This document shows positions 11,684-23,622 of a stretch of DNA of 64,000 nt, one piece after another (the stretch's first letter is position 1; each line of letters begins with the position of its first letter). The notes under the pieces are model-generated. The model ran no database searches and was not told where the DNA came from. It saw nothing but the letters and a program-made list of their open reading frames with translations. The stretch lies in the NCBI GenBank assembly GCA_019925095.2, contig CM034395.1, positions 13,609,213 to 13,673,212 on the forward strand, given 5' to 3'. The translations under genes and the position numbers were made by a program. This stretch comes from Dendrolimus kikuchii. Taxonomy: Eukaryota > Arthropoda > Insecta > Lepidoptera > Lasiocampidae.

Positions 11684-12147
11684 TATAAAATTCTAAAAAT
11701 GCCGTGTCTGTACATTAAAGCTATTAAAAAAAACAACTGGAATAGACTATATAAACGATGGAGAATACGATGCAATTTTTGAAGTGAAACTTCTATATAG
11801 ACGGGGTCTTACGATTTTTCACTCATGAAAAAGCGCCACGGACGCGTGTTCTAATATTTACATTTTTAAACTCGTGATATCTTTTGAATGGAATGTCCGA
11901 ATTGAATCATCCAAAAAGTTATATAAAGGCATTGAAACAGTCTTGAATATGAAGTAATTTATTGAAGTGAAACTTCTATATAGACGGGGTCTTAGGGTTT
12001 TTCTGTCACGAAAAAGCGTCACGGCCGCGTGTTGTAATACTTACATTTTTAAACTCGTGATATCTTTCGAATGGAATGTCCAAATTGAATAATTTAAAAA
12101 GTTATATAAAGGTATTGAAGCAGTCTTCAATATAAAGTAATTTATTT
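11684..12147 (+). repeat. Helitron-like 5' segment with a 183-bp two-copy tandem repeat
   Basis: The first part (11684-11780) matches the 5' region of the family A element at 23623 (ATTATAAAATTCTAAA, GTCTGTACATTAAAGC, CTGGAATAGACTATATA). It runs into two tandem units beginning GAAGTGAAACTTCTATATAG at 11781 and 11964, a period of 183 bp. The units agree closely, differing at scattered positions (for example GCGCCACGGAC versus GCGTCACGGCC). No protein is encoded. Confidence 0.8.
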
Positions 12148-12429
12148 TGATAAGGCTGAATACTAAGATACAAATAAAGAGCCTTTTCTAGCAGAGGCAT
12201 TTTATTAAATTTTTAAAATAAAAGATCACTTATTGTGGCATAACTATAATAGTTAGACATATGCTGTTACAACACTTTTTGTAAATAATGATGTGTTATA
12301 CAAAGTCGTGGTACATTATTTTATACTATCATCAATAGTTTTCGCAGCACACGCGATATTAGGTATTTTTTTTACACCTTGGGTTACATTACTGGAGTTT
12401 TAGTAGGGATCCCAATTTTTTTTGTAAAT

Positions 12430-12565
12430 ATAATATAGCATATGTCACCCGCGAATAGTGTAGCTTGCCAACAGAGAAAGAATTTTTCAAATCGGTTCAG
12501 TAGTTTTGGAGCCTCTTCAATGCAAACAAACAATCTAATCTTTCCTCTCTATAATATTAGTATAG
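12430..12565 (+). repeat. Dispersed repeat fragment, family D
   Basis: It shares AAAGAATTTTTCAAATCGG, CAGTAGTTTTGGAG and AAACAAACAATCTAATC-type blocks with the copy at 2236-2490, and ends in CTATAATATTAGTATAGAT. No coding capacity. Confidence 0.45.
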
Positions 12566-12639
12566 ATATTCATATATATTTATTATAAAATTAATTAGAT
12601 ACTTGTATATAAAAAGCGCAAGATTTTGCGCTGGAAATT

Positions 12640-13370
12640 GTTTAATAAAATTGGGAGCTGGCTTGCCCTAAAAAGCGCTATATCTAGCTCCGAAAGCGCT
12701 AAATTGGCAGCCCTGGTGAGCCGAGCGCCGGGGAAGTCCCGTAAACGAGAAAGCGAGTGAGCGAGCGGGAATATACCTCGTCCTCCGACGACCTCGTCCC
12801 TCTAATACCTAAAATCGCGTTGTGTGCATCGGAAAGTGCGATGTTCCGAGCCGCCATTACTGGAGGAAAAGAAAGAAAGAAAAGATTTATTGACTAAAAA
12901 AATACGATAAAAATACGACGCTATACATAAAAAACAAATAATACATTCACAAAATTTTTACATAAAACACAAAAACATATATGTAATTAATAAATAAATA
13001 ACTAAGGCTTGTACGTCGAGATTTTTAGTCAACGAGGTTGACAACTCAGTATTGTGCTGTATCGAAATTTTTTAAAAATCCCGATATAGCGCTGATTTTC
13101 AGTGCCAACCTCCATACACCAAACACACAACTTAATTTTGCATCGAACTATACCTCTGCTCTTCACGTGGCTGGGCATCACTGCCTCTATTTGTGGTCTG
13201 TGTAAAAAAATTAATAAATAATTTTAGAGTAGACTGGATGTTTTTTTGGTTCTGGATCAATTTGAGTTTTTTGTTTGACAAAATAAAATATGTTTAAATA
13301 AAAAATACATTAATTAAAATGTACCTAACCTAGCCAAATTATAATTTGCAGTAAACTTGCGAAAATTCGA
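12640..13370. other. Unassigned DNA with a GC-rich patch
   Basis: Positions about 12660-12860 are clearly GC-richer than the surroundings and contain AAGCGCTATATCTAGCTCCG, GGCAGCCCTGGTGAGCCGAG and CGAGTGAGCGAGCGGGAATA. It could be a promoter or first-exon region of an unrecognised host gene, or another repeat. No start codon plus open frame of useful length follows. Confidence 0.3.
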
Positions 13371-13577
13371 AATGTGTGCTGGGACACATATTAGAAGTGA
13401 AACTTCAACGGACAAGTGGAAAAACTTCAACTGACAAGTGACAAAATGTTCCACTTGTCCGTTGCGATTCGTTTTTCTACTCATCCGTTGCCATTCGTTT
13501 TTCATCTTGTCCGTTGCGATTCGTTTTTCCACTTGTTCGTTGAAGTTTCACTTTTAATATGTGTCCCAGCACACATT
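13371..13577. repeat. Foldback repeat with internal ~27-bp minisatellite
   Basis: Arms of about 54 bp at 13371-13425 and 13523-13577 are inverted copies (outer AATGTGTGCTGGGACACATA, inner GACAAGTGGAAAAAC) with two or three mismatches. Between them is a direct array of about 3.5 units of TTGTCCGTTGCGATTCGTTT type. Both strands therefore show short open frames of similar wording, which are not genes. It directly precedes, and may have replaced, the 5' half of a Helitron-like element. Confidence 0.9.
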
Positions 13578-13589
13578 TTTTTTTTTAAT

Positions 13590-14005
13590 TCTTGTCTGTT
13601 TGTCGTTTTGTCTGTTTGTTTGGGTTTCAGTAACTACTGGGCCGATTTCAATGCAGTTTCGCTGATCGACAGCTAATTCTTAGACTTAACCTTTGTGCTA
13701 CTTTTTATCCCGGGAATGATTTAAAATGGCCAGATTAAGAAAAGTCGAGTTCCAATGTGATTTTTAACTGATCAATAGCAAATTTAATGAAATAAAATGT
13801 GTGAAATTGTTTTTCTCGGGAATCCCGCGGGAATTTTCCTGGAAGCGGTTCTTAATTGTTCGGGTGCATAAAAATTAGCTTAATCTGGCACAGTTTTCAC
13901 TAAAACAATAGTTTAAATTCTTTTTTAAATGCTGGGCACTTTTTGTCCTGGGAATCCCGCGGGAATTTTAAGACAAGCGTGGACGAAGTCGCGGGCATAT
14001 CCTAG
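13590..14005 (+). mobile_element. Helitron-like repeat, family A (3' part)
   Basis: From 13590 it follows the copy at 23623-24163 (TTGTCTGTTTGT, GGGCCGATTTCAATGCAGTT, CGACAGCTAATTCTTAGACT, TCCCGCGGGAATTTT) and ends GACGAAGTCGCGGGCATATC then CTAG at 14002-14005 followed by T. The 5' half is missing where the foldback lies. Non-coding. Confidence 0.6.
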
Positions 14006-17000
14006 TTTGGAATAAAATTATGAATTATGTGATTAAGGTAAAAACACTTTTCTAGCCAACTAGATCATATAGATTGCCAAAACTATTCTATTTTGGCACT
14101 TTATATCTTAAACTACCTACCAGATTCTTTTCTATACAATGGGACCACCACAATAACGAATATATTTTCCACGAAAATTATACTATACCTCTGTAGGGCT
14201 TATCGTAAGGCTTCGCCATATTTGGATGGTGAAATCAAGCAAGCCCTTTGCTTAACTAATTATGATAGGAGGACCTCTAAGGACTACCCTACCCTAAAAT
14301 AAATATAAAAATGCAAGAGCTGCCACGGGATGCTATTACCATGAAAATTTTGTTATAGTGGTAGCAAAACTGTCATAGAAGATCTATTTAGTTTTCAACG
14401 GTATGCTTGAAATTGATTACAAATTACTAACGAGCTTGAACGGGGTTTATCCGGTCTGCATGGCAGCAAGGTGTAAATGGAGGCAAATTCGTCAATTTAT
14501 ATGCGAAACAGGTCCCCTTTGAGGTGCGATCACGCCTTCGGCACTCCAAAAATTCTATTAGTTCCGTCAAGTATTAAACGGCGTACCAAAATTAGCTATA
14601 CGCTTGATTACCCCAACATTAATCTTTATTTTAATTAATCAAGTTCCTTCAAGAAAAATCTCTCCTTTCCCGTTACCAATATTCTCGATCAAAGTTTGAT
14701 TTGACTACTTCAGTACTTCGTAATTATTAAACTTTGATTACCTTAACGAGTTTGAAGAGCTTCCAAAATGTTGTTTCAAAAGATATTGTTCTGCTTATAA
14801 GGTCTGTGTAAGTAAAATTAGAAAACATCGTCGTTTAAAATTTTGCCTGCGGCTCCCTGCTGACCGAGCCTTCATTACATGCTCGTGTTTTTACAGACTT
14901 CAGTATTCATAAAGAATACCCAATGTAAGTAAATACCTGGCTTTTATGTGATGAAACGGGAGATCAAGATATTTTTCTCGTCATGTTTATAATTTAATTA
15001 TGAATTTTTTATGGTTATAATAAAGTCTTATTACGCGGCAAACGTCGAGGTTCATTAAAAATCTCTTTTCTCGTTGCTTGGCTTTAATTATCCGTTTTCT
15101 TTGTTCGCGGGCGTTGAGCCTCTGTTCGTACACTGGCAAATAGTTCGTTGTATTTCGTTTTACAGTCTCTGCGCAATTGAGCAAACGATACATTATTCTT
15201 TACAGTTTAAATACAACAGAATCATAAGAGTTCCCAATATTAAAACTTTTTACTTCGAAAAATCTTAACAATGCGTTATATAATGCGTAGGTAAAACTTT
15301 GTCGTACCGACTCTTCCCTGGTCTCCAAGAATTAATAAAAGGAAAGCGGCAGCCTTTGTTTAAAATCGTACCGTAACCCTTAGGAAGTTGTTTTATCCAA
15401 ATTTCCTTTTGGTTTCTTGTTTTTGATTCTTATTTTAATATTATCAAAAGATTCGTTGTTGGTTCGTGTATTTATTATAACTCATTGCTTTTTCATTCAA
15501 ATTTACAATTTCGTCTATTTTATTAACCTTATGTTGTAGTAAGTGTGAAAGCTAAACAAAAACATTACAGGAACCGAGTTGGTTCAAAGTTACGAAGTTG
15601 CCTTGTCGGTTAAGAGCTGAAGAAACCTTCCTAAGTGCAATTGACCACTACACGATAAATCACTTAGCTTTGGTCTAAAACTGTTTTCAGTCTACCGACA
15701 TATTTTTGGGAGTCCTAGCTATTTTTTAAATTGTTCTACCCGGGCGTCTATTTGTTTCGTCTTTCTATCTGTAACATATATAGTTATTTTTCTCAAAAAC
15801 TATTGAAACTATGTAGGGTAAACTACATAAGATTGTTGACATCACCCTCAATTATTGCACCCTAGTAATTTATTAAAACAATTAAGAAATCTTTACATTT
15901 TTATTTATTTTAAAGCCACGCTGTTAATGTCAATTTTTTTTTGTAGCCATCATTTATTTATTATGGCTAGAACATAAATAAAGACACTTAAAAACACTAA
16001 GATTTTATAGTGTCTTGAATAAATCTACATGCTGCAATATATTATATATAGTTTCTGATTTAGCCATTGAAGGTCCACTTGAAAAATCCACTGGTATATT
16101 AAAATTTAACCTTTTGAGGTAAACTTTTAAAATTATATCAGCTCTATTTACCAAGCATTTTTGTATAGAAGTAATCTTCTATATAAGAATGCTAATTACT
16201 ATTAAATGAAGCCTTAATTTCCAAGTTTTAATCAAATACATTCAATTGCATGCCGGGGTACAAGTAAATTCAGAAAAACATTTTTATTACGTACGCTTGG
16301 ATATATCACAAATTTTGGCAGACCAAGCATGAGATCATTTTCAGCTCTATTTACTTTATTACATTTTGGTATGGGTAACGAGCACATACGGATAGAGTAT
16401 ATAGATATCAAATATCTGAAGAAACGCGTTTTAATGAGTTATGTCTGATAATGATAATATTATTTCGTAATGGGAATAATTATTAAAAGGATATATATGT
16501 AATTTTAGGTTTCCGTAGACAATTTTACAAAAACGGCGCACTTACATAATAATCATGTGCATTTGTTTATGCATATTTTCTAAAAAAAAGTTTATTTAAA
16601 TGTACAGACAACTATATCCAAATATTATAGTTAGTAGAGCTTTGACATATGCGTTAGTAATTTACATTAAATAACGATTTGATTCTCCGAATGAGTTTTA
16701 ACACCAGAACACTATCGTGTTTATTGGCTATTTATTACGTTTAGGATGCTGTTGCTGCTCCTGCGCGCTCTGGCTAAGCAGGAAGGCTGTTTTCTTTCGC
16801 CAGATGGCGTCAAAACCATTCGTGCGTGCAGCCACAAACATCCAAACAGTACTGCAGAAACGCGGGAGCCGTAAGAACGCCTTGATTGTATTATTATAGT
16901 CCAAGATCCTAGTTACCCCAGACTTACATGATTTTAGGAAAGATGAAATTTTTAGGATCGGTAGTTTAACATAAACTTAAAAACGAATAGATACTTACTC

Positions 17001-17224
17001 GCTAAGCTGAAAGCGGTTACCGTTTTTCGGGTAGCAAGTATCAAAGGTGGAAAATAACCATGCTAACTTACGTCAAAGTAGCAAGGCTAGTTTTTACATA
17101 TGTCATATATAGTATTGTTATAAACAAAGATATACAGTTGCCAGACACTTCCTGTGGGCCATAACTTTTGACAGACGCTTTAAAGAAATGTGGAAAGTTA
17201 CGTCATTTTAAGAAGGTTGAATTT

Positions 17225-17225
<1 letters not shown>
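14006..17225. other. Unassigned AT-rich DNA
   Basis: About 3.2 kb in which I recognise no gene or named repeat. A GC-richer open stretch at 16740-16890 includes an ATG (16804) followed by 29 codons before stop and a GTAAG beyond; it could be an exon fragment but has no domain I know. Nothing else is supported. Confidence 0.35.

Positions 17226-17275
<50 letters not shown>
17226..17275. repeat. (TA)n microsatellite
   Basis: About 50 bp of pure TA. Confidence 0.97.
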
Positions 17276-17277
<2 letters not shown>

Positions 17278-17476
17278 AGTATATTTTAAAATATTTTCCA
17301 ATGAGCCAGACAAATGTGACGGGCCAAACATCCTCCCAGACTCGTTAAGAGGTTCATTGTGCGAGGAAGCGATATGATATAATATATATATATATTAATG
17401 TAGCTAATCGTTAACGCATTTTTTAACACTAAGTAAATCTCATTCGATCACAATAACTAACACTAAAGCAGCAGCA

Positions 17477-17493
17477 GGGGGGGGGGGAGGGGG
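17477..17493 (+). repeat. Poly-G tract
   Basis: Eleven consecutive G, one A, then five G on the plus strand. It is potentially G-quadruplex-forming, and unusual in this AT-rich context. Confidence 0.9.
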
Positions 17494-18530
17494 TGTCATT
17501 AGAAACACAAATAAATTAGAACTTACTGCAGTAAACTAAGCAGAATAATTTAATTACTTACAAAGAGCAGCTTCGCGAATGTCGAATAAGTCGATCTTGT
17601 TATTTATTCAAATCTAAGGAACTTATCTCAGGACAATCTGAACGTAAAACATAAAAGAAATAAAAAGTCAAAGATCTGTTGGATAATCGTTTGGTTTGCT
17701 TCAGGTAGTCATGAGAATATTTTCACATATCTCTCAATATTTTCGGTCTATTATTGACATTGTTGTGAGCGTTTTCTCTGTTTTTCTAAAACACAGAGGT
17801 CACTAGTGCAATTTTCAGTTTTGTAAATAAACTTTTCGTTATTTGCTCTTGTTTGGGTTTTGATGAGAACGGTCCCAGAGCTTTTAATACGGTATTTTAC
17901 TGTGTCTTAGAACAAATCTATGAATGCATAAAATACATAGTTATCTCCATATGAAATCAAAATATGCTAATTAGAATTCATATAAATGAGTTATATTTAT
18001 TAAATTTCGTTTTAAAGTTTCAATATTTTTTATCTGTTCCACAAGCACGCGAAACGGTAGCCGCCAATGCCGCCATAGTGTGATGTCACTGTCTTATAAA
18101 CAATAACAAACTACGAGGATTATTCTCGGAGAATACTATGTACATAATATCTAAAAAATCAGTAACAACAGTAAACGTCTGTTGATTTTCTAATTTCGAT
18201 TCTGTTATTCGGTTTCTCCAACATTTATTTATATTTGTATTATATCTTTTATTAAAGTATATAATTTAACACGGTTTTATTTATGCTGATAGTATGAATT
18301 TGCCAAGAATAAGTTCCAACTTCTGTTCTGCCGAACTAATAAGTTCTTAAACTGCGATGTAAGTATTTCCAGTGGCCTGATTCCCTTTACAAATTTAACA
18401 AACGCGAATCTGTAAATGTTTACAAGCTAAATATACTGATTGTTACAGGTCTGGAGGAGTCCTTCTGTGACGACACAATAGGTTCTGTTCAACTCAAACG
18501 GGACCAAAGTATTTAAGTGTAGTTTGTCCA
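17494..18530. other. Unassigned AT-rich DNA
   Basis: Nothing supported. The last 100 bp may belong to the degraded gene whose SWIM-like piece follows at 18538. Confidence 0.35.
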
Positions 18531-18537
18531 GAGCATA

Positions 18538-18729
18538 ATGCACGATCTACTTCATATGCAGCTATACTTAACACGAACAAGAAAAGTTGTGGAAAGTGTT
18601 CAGTGTCATAACTGTCCCGCATCTCAAGGGGGCTGTAAACACGGTGTTGCTATTTTATATTGTTGCACCGTCGAAGTGAAAAGCCATCCTTCACGTTGGT
18701 GGAGTGCTATTAGTGAAAGTCAAATTTAG
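18538..18729 (+). pseudogene. SWIM-type zinc finger fragment
   Basis: A 63-codon open frame contains CHNCPASQGGCKHGVAILYC (residues about 23-42), the C-x2-C spacing variant and C-K-H-x3-A-x-L wording of SWIM zinc knuckles. Such knuckles precede YqaJ-like exonuclease domains in arthropod mobile-element or virus-derived proteins. After it SRWWSAISES sits where such proteins have a W-containing stretch, then a stop. No second domain is detectable downstream, so this is a fragment. Assignment is from motif wording only; a chance match cannot be excluded. Confidence 0.45.
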
Positions 18730-18831
18730 CGATGGTAGGACCATCTACCAAAATGTAACACACAAAAGAATTAACCAAAAAGAACTAGTGCCAGACAGTA
18801 AGCCCGATGAACCTCAATTTGTTTTATTATT

Positions 18832-18967
18832 TCATAATGTTTGATTATACTCATAGATGAAGATTGACAGGTTTTTATTCAAAATATTACATTTTTATTA
18901 TTTCATAATCTTTGATTATACTCATAAATGAAGACTGACAGGTTTTTACTAAAAAATATTACATTTA
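18832..18967. repeat. Two-copy tandem duplication, period 61 bp
   Basis: Units beginning TTTTATTATTTCATAATSTT at 18832 and 18893 share GATTATACTCATARATGAAG and GACAGGTTTTTA with a few substitutions. Non-coding. Confidence 0.85.
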
Positions 18968-19695
18968 TTCGATGAGTCCTTAAAAATATAAGTATTACTT
19001 ACCTACCCAAAATAAAGATAAAAGTAAGTTGTGGCATGAACTTGATGTGGAAGAATAACAGCGTCCAAATGTTGTGAAGTTGCTGTAGTGAAACTGCTGA
19101 TAAAACTCTTGTTGCTGGTCTTCTTGGTTGAAGAACTCCAAATATAGCAACAATAGCAGAGAAAAAATTAGATGAGCAGACAAGGCCAGTAATTGAAAAA
19201 CGATTTGGAATAAACATTATAGTGGTCTATATGTTTTAAAAGAGTGTCTGATGTTTGCCACATCACCTGATATGATTGGAACCATAACCACTTTTGTAAT
19301 CCAGTGTCTCATTAGTGACAAAACTGCAGAAAACTGTGAATAAAAATGGTGTTGTTACAAATAAGTATTTTAAACAAGTATAAGTACAAATATAATGCAC
19401 TGGTGCAAATCAAAGTCATTTTAGTGTTTCTAGTGGTTTTTGTGAATGAAATCGTCAGATGTCATGAATAAAAGTTGTCTATTGTTATCAATTGTTATAT
19501 GACTATTAGTGAGTCATTTTCTTTTAAAAAATTATAATTTTTCCCATTTCATATATGTATAACAAATTAAATATGTAGCTTACTACTTACATGGTTTTTT
19601 ATTTTAATATCCATATAGTATAGTGTAACTATGTAGGTCTGAGCACAAAGAATTTTTTCAGCAAAAAAGAACAACAATTTCTTTAAAAACAAATT
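18968..19695. other. Unassigned AT-rich DNA
   Basis: No supported feature. Overlapping minus-strand frames near 18995-19217 have no recognised domain. Confidence 0.35.
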
Positions 19696-19784
19696 AATGG
19701 CCGGTTCCTATATAGTTATTTTATTCATTAACTTGACGTTACTTATATATAGTCCTCCTTACCGATTTCGGTAACGGCGACCCC

Positions 19785-20104
19785 TCAAATGTCATTATTT
19801 CGCCGCCTATGGGCCCTAATGTGGCTGGCCAGACCGAATTTATTTTTAAATTCCCGGCCACATATCGCACAATATAGTTGGCCAGCGGCGTTGTACGTAT
19901 AGCTATAGGAGGGCTTGGGTCGCTCTTTGCGAGTTTGACGTTTGGTATCCAGATCTTCTAAGCGCTTCTTTTAGAAAGCCTTGACTTTTTTAAAGATTAT
20001 GGATCGCCAAGAAGTCCTTTCCATAGCAAGCTCTTCCCATTTTGTCAGTTTTATGTCACATGCAGTTAGATGATGCTTGAGCACGTCTTTATAACGCAAG
20101 TGCG
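19785..20104 (-). pseudogene. LINE 3' end with C-terminal C2H2-like finger
   Basis: On the minus strand from 20104 the frame reads LRYKDVLKHHL, then KLTKWEELAMERTSWRSII near 20060-20005, and finally a C2H2-like finger CAICGREF...SHIRAH near 19860-19800, stopping at TGA 19785-19787. This wording, a charged stretch with W residues then one finger, is that of the C-terminus of non-LTR retrotransposon polyproteins common in insects. One internal TAA (in KVKAF-stop-KKR) marks decay. The 5' truncation is at about 20105. It lies between two inverted motifs at 19696 and 20180. Confidence 0.7.
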
Positions 20105-20456
20105 TTACTTATATGGAGTATATGTCATATTTTAACTAAAATAAGGTAATTAGCGGTCAGTAAACTATAGGAACTGGCCATAAATAGTTCCTACATCTTG
20201 AATTTAGTGCTAAGTAAAACAAAATGTCATTTTTTTTTATAGCTATGTGTGTAGTACTTTTATTGTTTTACAACAAGTTCCTAAACAATTGCCTATCTAT
20301 TAAACTATTTTAAAGCTATTTAATGATAATCATCTCAGTATAAAATTTGAAAATATGTAGTTTAAGTGAAAATATTCTAAAGAAATAAAACACATTATAA
20401 TTTAAAGTAGTTTTATTTAATGAGTGTCTTGCAATCTTGCAAGTGTATCGATGAAC

Positions 20457-20579
20457 AGGCTGTCTTTATACATACATAACTTCACGCCAGTTCCCTTGCG
20501 GGGTAGGCACGAACAACAGAGCGCCATTTAGGCCCATTCTTACACACCTCACTTGCTTTATAGGCTGTCTTTATACATA
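20457..20579 (-). mobile_element. 87-bp LINE insertion with 18-bp target duplication
   Basis: Flanks are exact 18-bp duplicates, AGGCTGTCTTTATACATA, at 20457-20474 and 20562-20579. Between them are only 87 bp, the reverse complement of the 3' end of the LINE at 34181-34537 (CTTCACGCCAGTTCCCTTGC, GGGGTAGGCACGAACAACAG). It is a severely 5'-truncated insertion, with the tail at the left. Confidence 0.85.
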
Positions 20580-23500
20580 AGTAAATCTAACATGCCTATC
20601 AAATTTAAATTACTAACAATGTAATTTTAGCATTCTAAATTTTCTAAGTCTATATATCACTCTCTTAACATGTATTCTTAGACTGGCTATCTGCTTTGTC
20701 TCTTTTTCTTCTTCAATTGTAAGCTTGAATCCAGGAGAAACACTCATGAGATCTCAAGAAAATGAACCCTCTTTGAGATATAAACAATCCAAGATGCTTA
20801 AATTTCCTATCAGCTAAAATACATGTATAATGTTTGCTTCCAAACCTTTTTTAAAACTTGCTATATTCCCACAAGTTCACATCGCTTATCAGCAGACACA
20901 AACGTAACAGACCATCAAGTGCACACGCTTGCTTGTACTTTCTTCAGATAGTTTTAAGGTGAAGTGGCAGTATAAAGAGTCGATTTGAAAGGTGTCTTTT
21001 GTAGTTGTCTGGTTTTGTATACTTCTAAATTTTGCTTTCAAATGAATTGCGTAATAATCTTGGCTTGGAAAACTCGAATAGTTTTATTAACTTTATTTTT
21101 ATGGGCGAAATAGTCTCTTCTGTAAGTAAATCCCTCGATTGAGGAACACATTACTCTCTTACGAGATCCTCGACGTTCTCATGTTGTTTCTTGTTATTGT
21201 TCCAGTAACCGTATAAAATACTAGAAAACTAAAAATACTCTTTATCACAGCTCTGCATAAATAAAACTTATAGTACTGCGGACTACTGCGTTGTTGATTA
21301 CATACAGTTGTTGACAGTAAAATATTTGTTTATAGGACAGTGACATCATCAAAATGGTGGACCATGAACAGCGTTTTTGCGCGGGCTTGTCAGATTTAAA
21401 ATTTAAATGCCATTTTAAAGCACTTAAAGATTTCATAAAAATAAAAATTCCAGTAGCTTATTATTACCAAAGGATCGATTTAAGCCACATTCCAAAAAAA
21501 TGTGTAATACCGTTTTGTGGTACATACATATTTTAGCCGTAATTGGCTTGGATTGGTTTGACTGTCGATTTTTATTTATTCAGTTTGACCACAATTTTTA
21601 CACTGAACAAATCTCCGCAATAATACAGTTTATTTAGATGCAATTTACACACTAGTGGCACAAATTTGAAAGAAATTTGTTTATTTGTATGCTTGAATGT
21701 CTGTCTATTTGTTTATTACTTTTTCATGACCTCGGATATAAACTGATTTTCATGAGGTAAATAAATACTTTAAAGACAGATGAATATAGAATACTAATTT
21801 ACCTCGAAAAACGTGATATTTTTGCGAAAAATACAACCCACTTTTACATCAAAGAAGCCGCGTGGAATACCCCATAAGAAAATATAAATTTCACGTCATA
21901 TAAACTATCCAACAAACGACTTGGTTGTCACAAATTGGTGTGATCCCATACCAGCGTGTCATATGTCTCATTGACCCATTAGGTATATCAAGCTCCAGTT
22001 TCTGTCGCGGTACAAATGGGCTGAACAAGTTTATAAATAGGCGAAAAGGTGAAGGGAACTCAGGTTACACAGTACGCTCTTCGACACGGAAAAAACGTCT
22101 GAAAGTCGACTCTTTGAGTAACGGAGCAATAGGTTTAATTTTCTCGTTGAAGAAAACATGATGCTCGAATAAAAAGTAGTTCTGCAAATGGAGAAACTTT
22201 AACTTTCTTAAGTAGTACTTACAGAATTGAACTCAAATATAGAGCAAATTAAGAAACTGTTATTTGTTCATTTAGATTCTCATTTAAAGCGATATTGCCA
22301 GTAGGAAAATTAAATTCCAAAAGAAAGAGATACACAAAGTTTTGTTGGTTCTATTTCAAGAGTTCGTCAAAATTTTGCATTTTGTAGCAGAACTCTGTTT
22401 AGGTTAAACAATTCCAATAAGGAAACTTTGAGGATTTCTGCAATTAAGTATAGGGGAGTTACCATGAAACTCTCTTTGTCGTCGTCCTTTACTACGAAAA
22501 GACACTCTATTATTTGCATAACTGGTTGTATAACGATGTCAAATGTAACCAAAGTAATGGAGGTATTATAGTAAGTACTAAGTGCTCCAAATGTGGTGGA
22601 AATGAACACATAATATCACAGTTGATAGTGGATGTCGGCCGACCGCGTATTACGCAAACACGGCTCTTGACAGAACAATTTGTTAGGGCCGTTCTTTGTA
22701 AACGTCTCGCTTTGTGATTCCCGTGAACATAGCGTGAACATTTTGACAAGTGGAATTTGTTCTGCAAGAGAGGGTAGAAATATACATTCTCGCATTGATA
22801 ATTTTGCTTTTTCCTGTAACAGCTACGCTATCGCTGCTTTTTGTAATGTTAAATTTTTGGAACAACCTTTGTAATGATAATACGTCGGAATATGAAACGA
22901 AAGCTCTTTATCATTGTATAAGGGTATACTTTGAATAAGCTATAAAAATTCAGTAACTAAGCTGACATTATAAAATGTATGTTTACGAAGTTTGAATTAA
23001 CCAGGTCTACTTCTGCGAACAATTCCACATAACGTCAGTGAGTATAATACCGAGAATTTTTCAGACGTTTAATTTCCTTTTGTAAAGTTTTAATTCGAGA
23101 TGTAAAGCGTGCTTAAAAGCGGTGTCTGGCAAGTTTCATCATCGCACAGATGCTTCGGTAGGAAGCTTACTTTGCACACAAAGCCTACAACTACAAAAGG
23201 CTCTGCCTTCGCTCCATTTTGCGCCTGACAAGCCGGGAAGCCGTGGAATGAGGCGCGTCAACTCTGTTTCCACGTTAACAGTTAAAATGTTTAAATTCCG
23301 TCGTGTCGTGACAAGACACAATATATTATTATCACTCCATATTTATTTATTCACGATTGCTGTGCTAGGTACAGTTATATATGACTTCTTAAATAGTATC
23401 TCTTAAAATTAATGCCTTCAATACACCTATTTTGTCTTTAAATGTTGCTTTAATAATTGAGTCTTGTAAATTTAGAAATGAGGCCAAAAGCTATTAAGCT

Positions 23501-23622
23501 TCACAAAGTGTGGACAACAAATTATTTATGATATGACAGGGCTTTTATTAGTATAGCTTAAAACAAACTTAAATTACAACATTATTAATTAAGGTTGCGT
23601 GCAAGTGTACAAAAATTTACAA
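20580..23622. other. Unassigned DNA
   Basis: About 3 kb with several 60-90 codon open frames on both strands (21245-21536, 21925-22161, 22367-22938, 23122-23406) but none with a domain I can recognise, and they overlap each other. No repeat family from elsewhere in the window recurs here. Confidence 0.35.

Noticed and set aside
14420..14600. rRNA-like block (TAGTTCCGTCAAGTATTAAAC)
   Set aside because: A short resemblance to a small-subunit rRNA segment; neighbouring sequence does not continue as rRNA.
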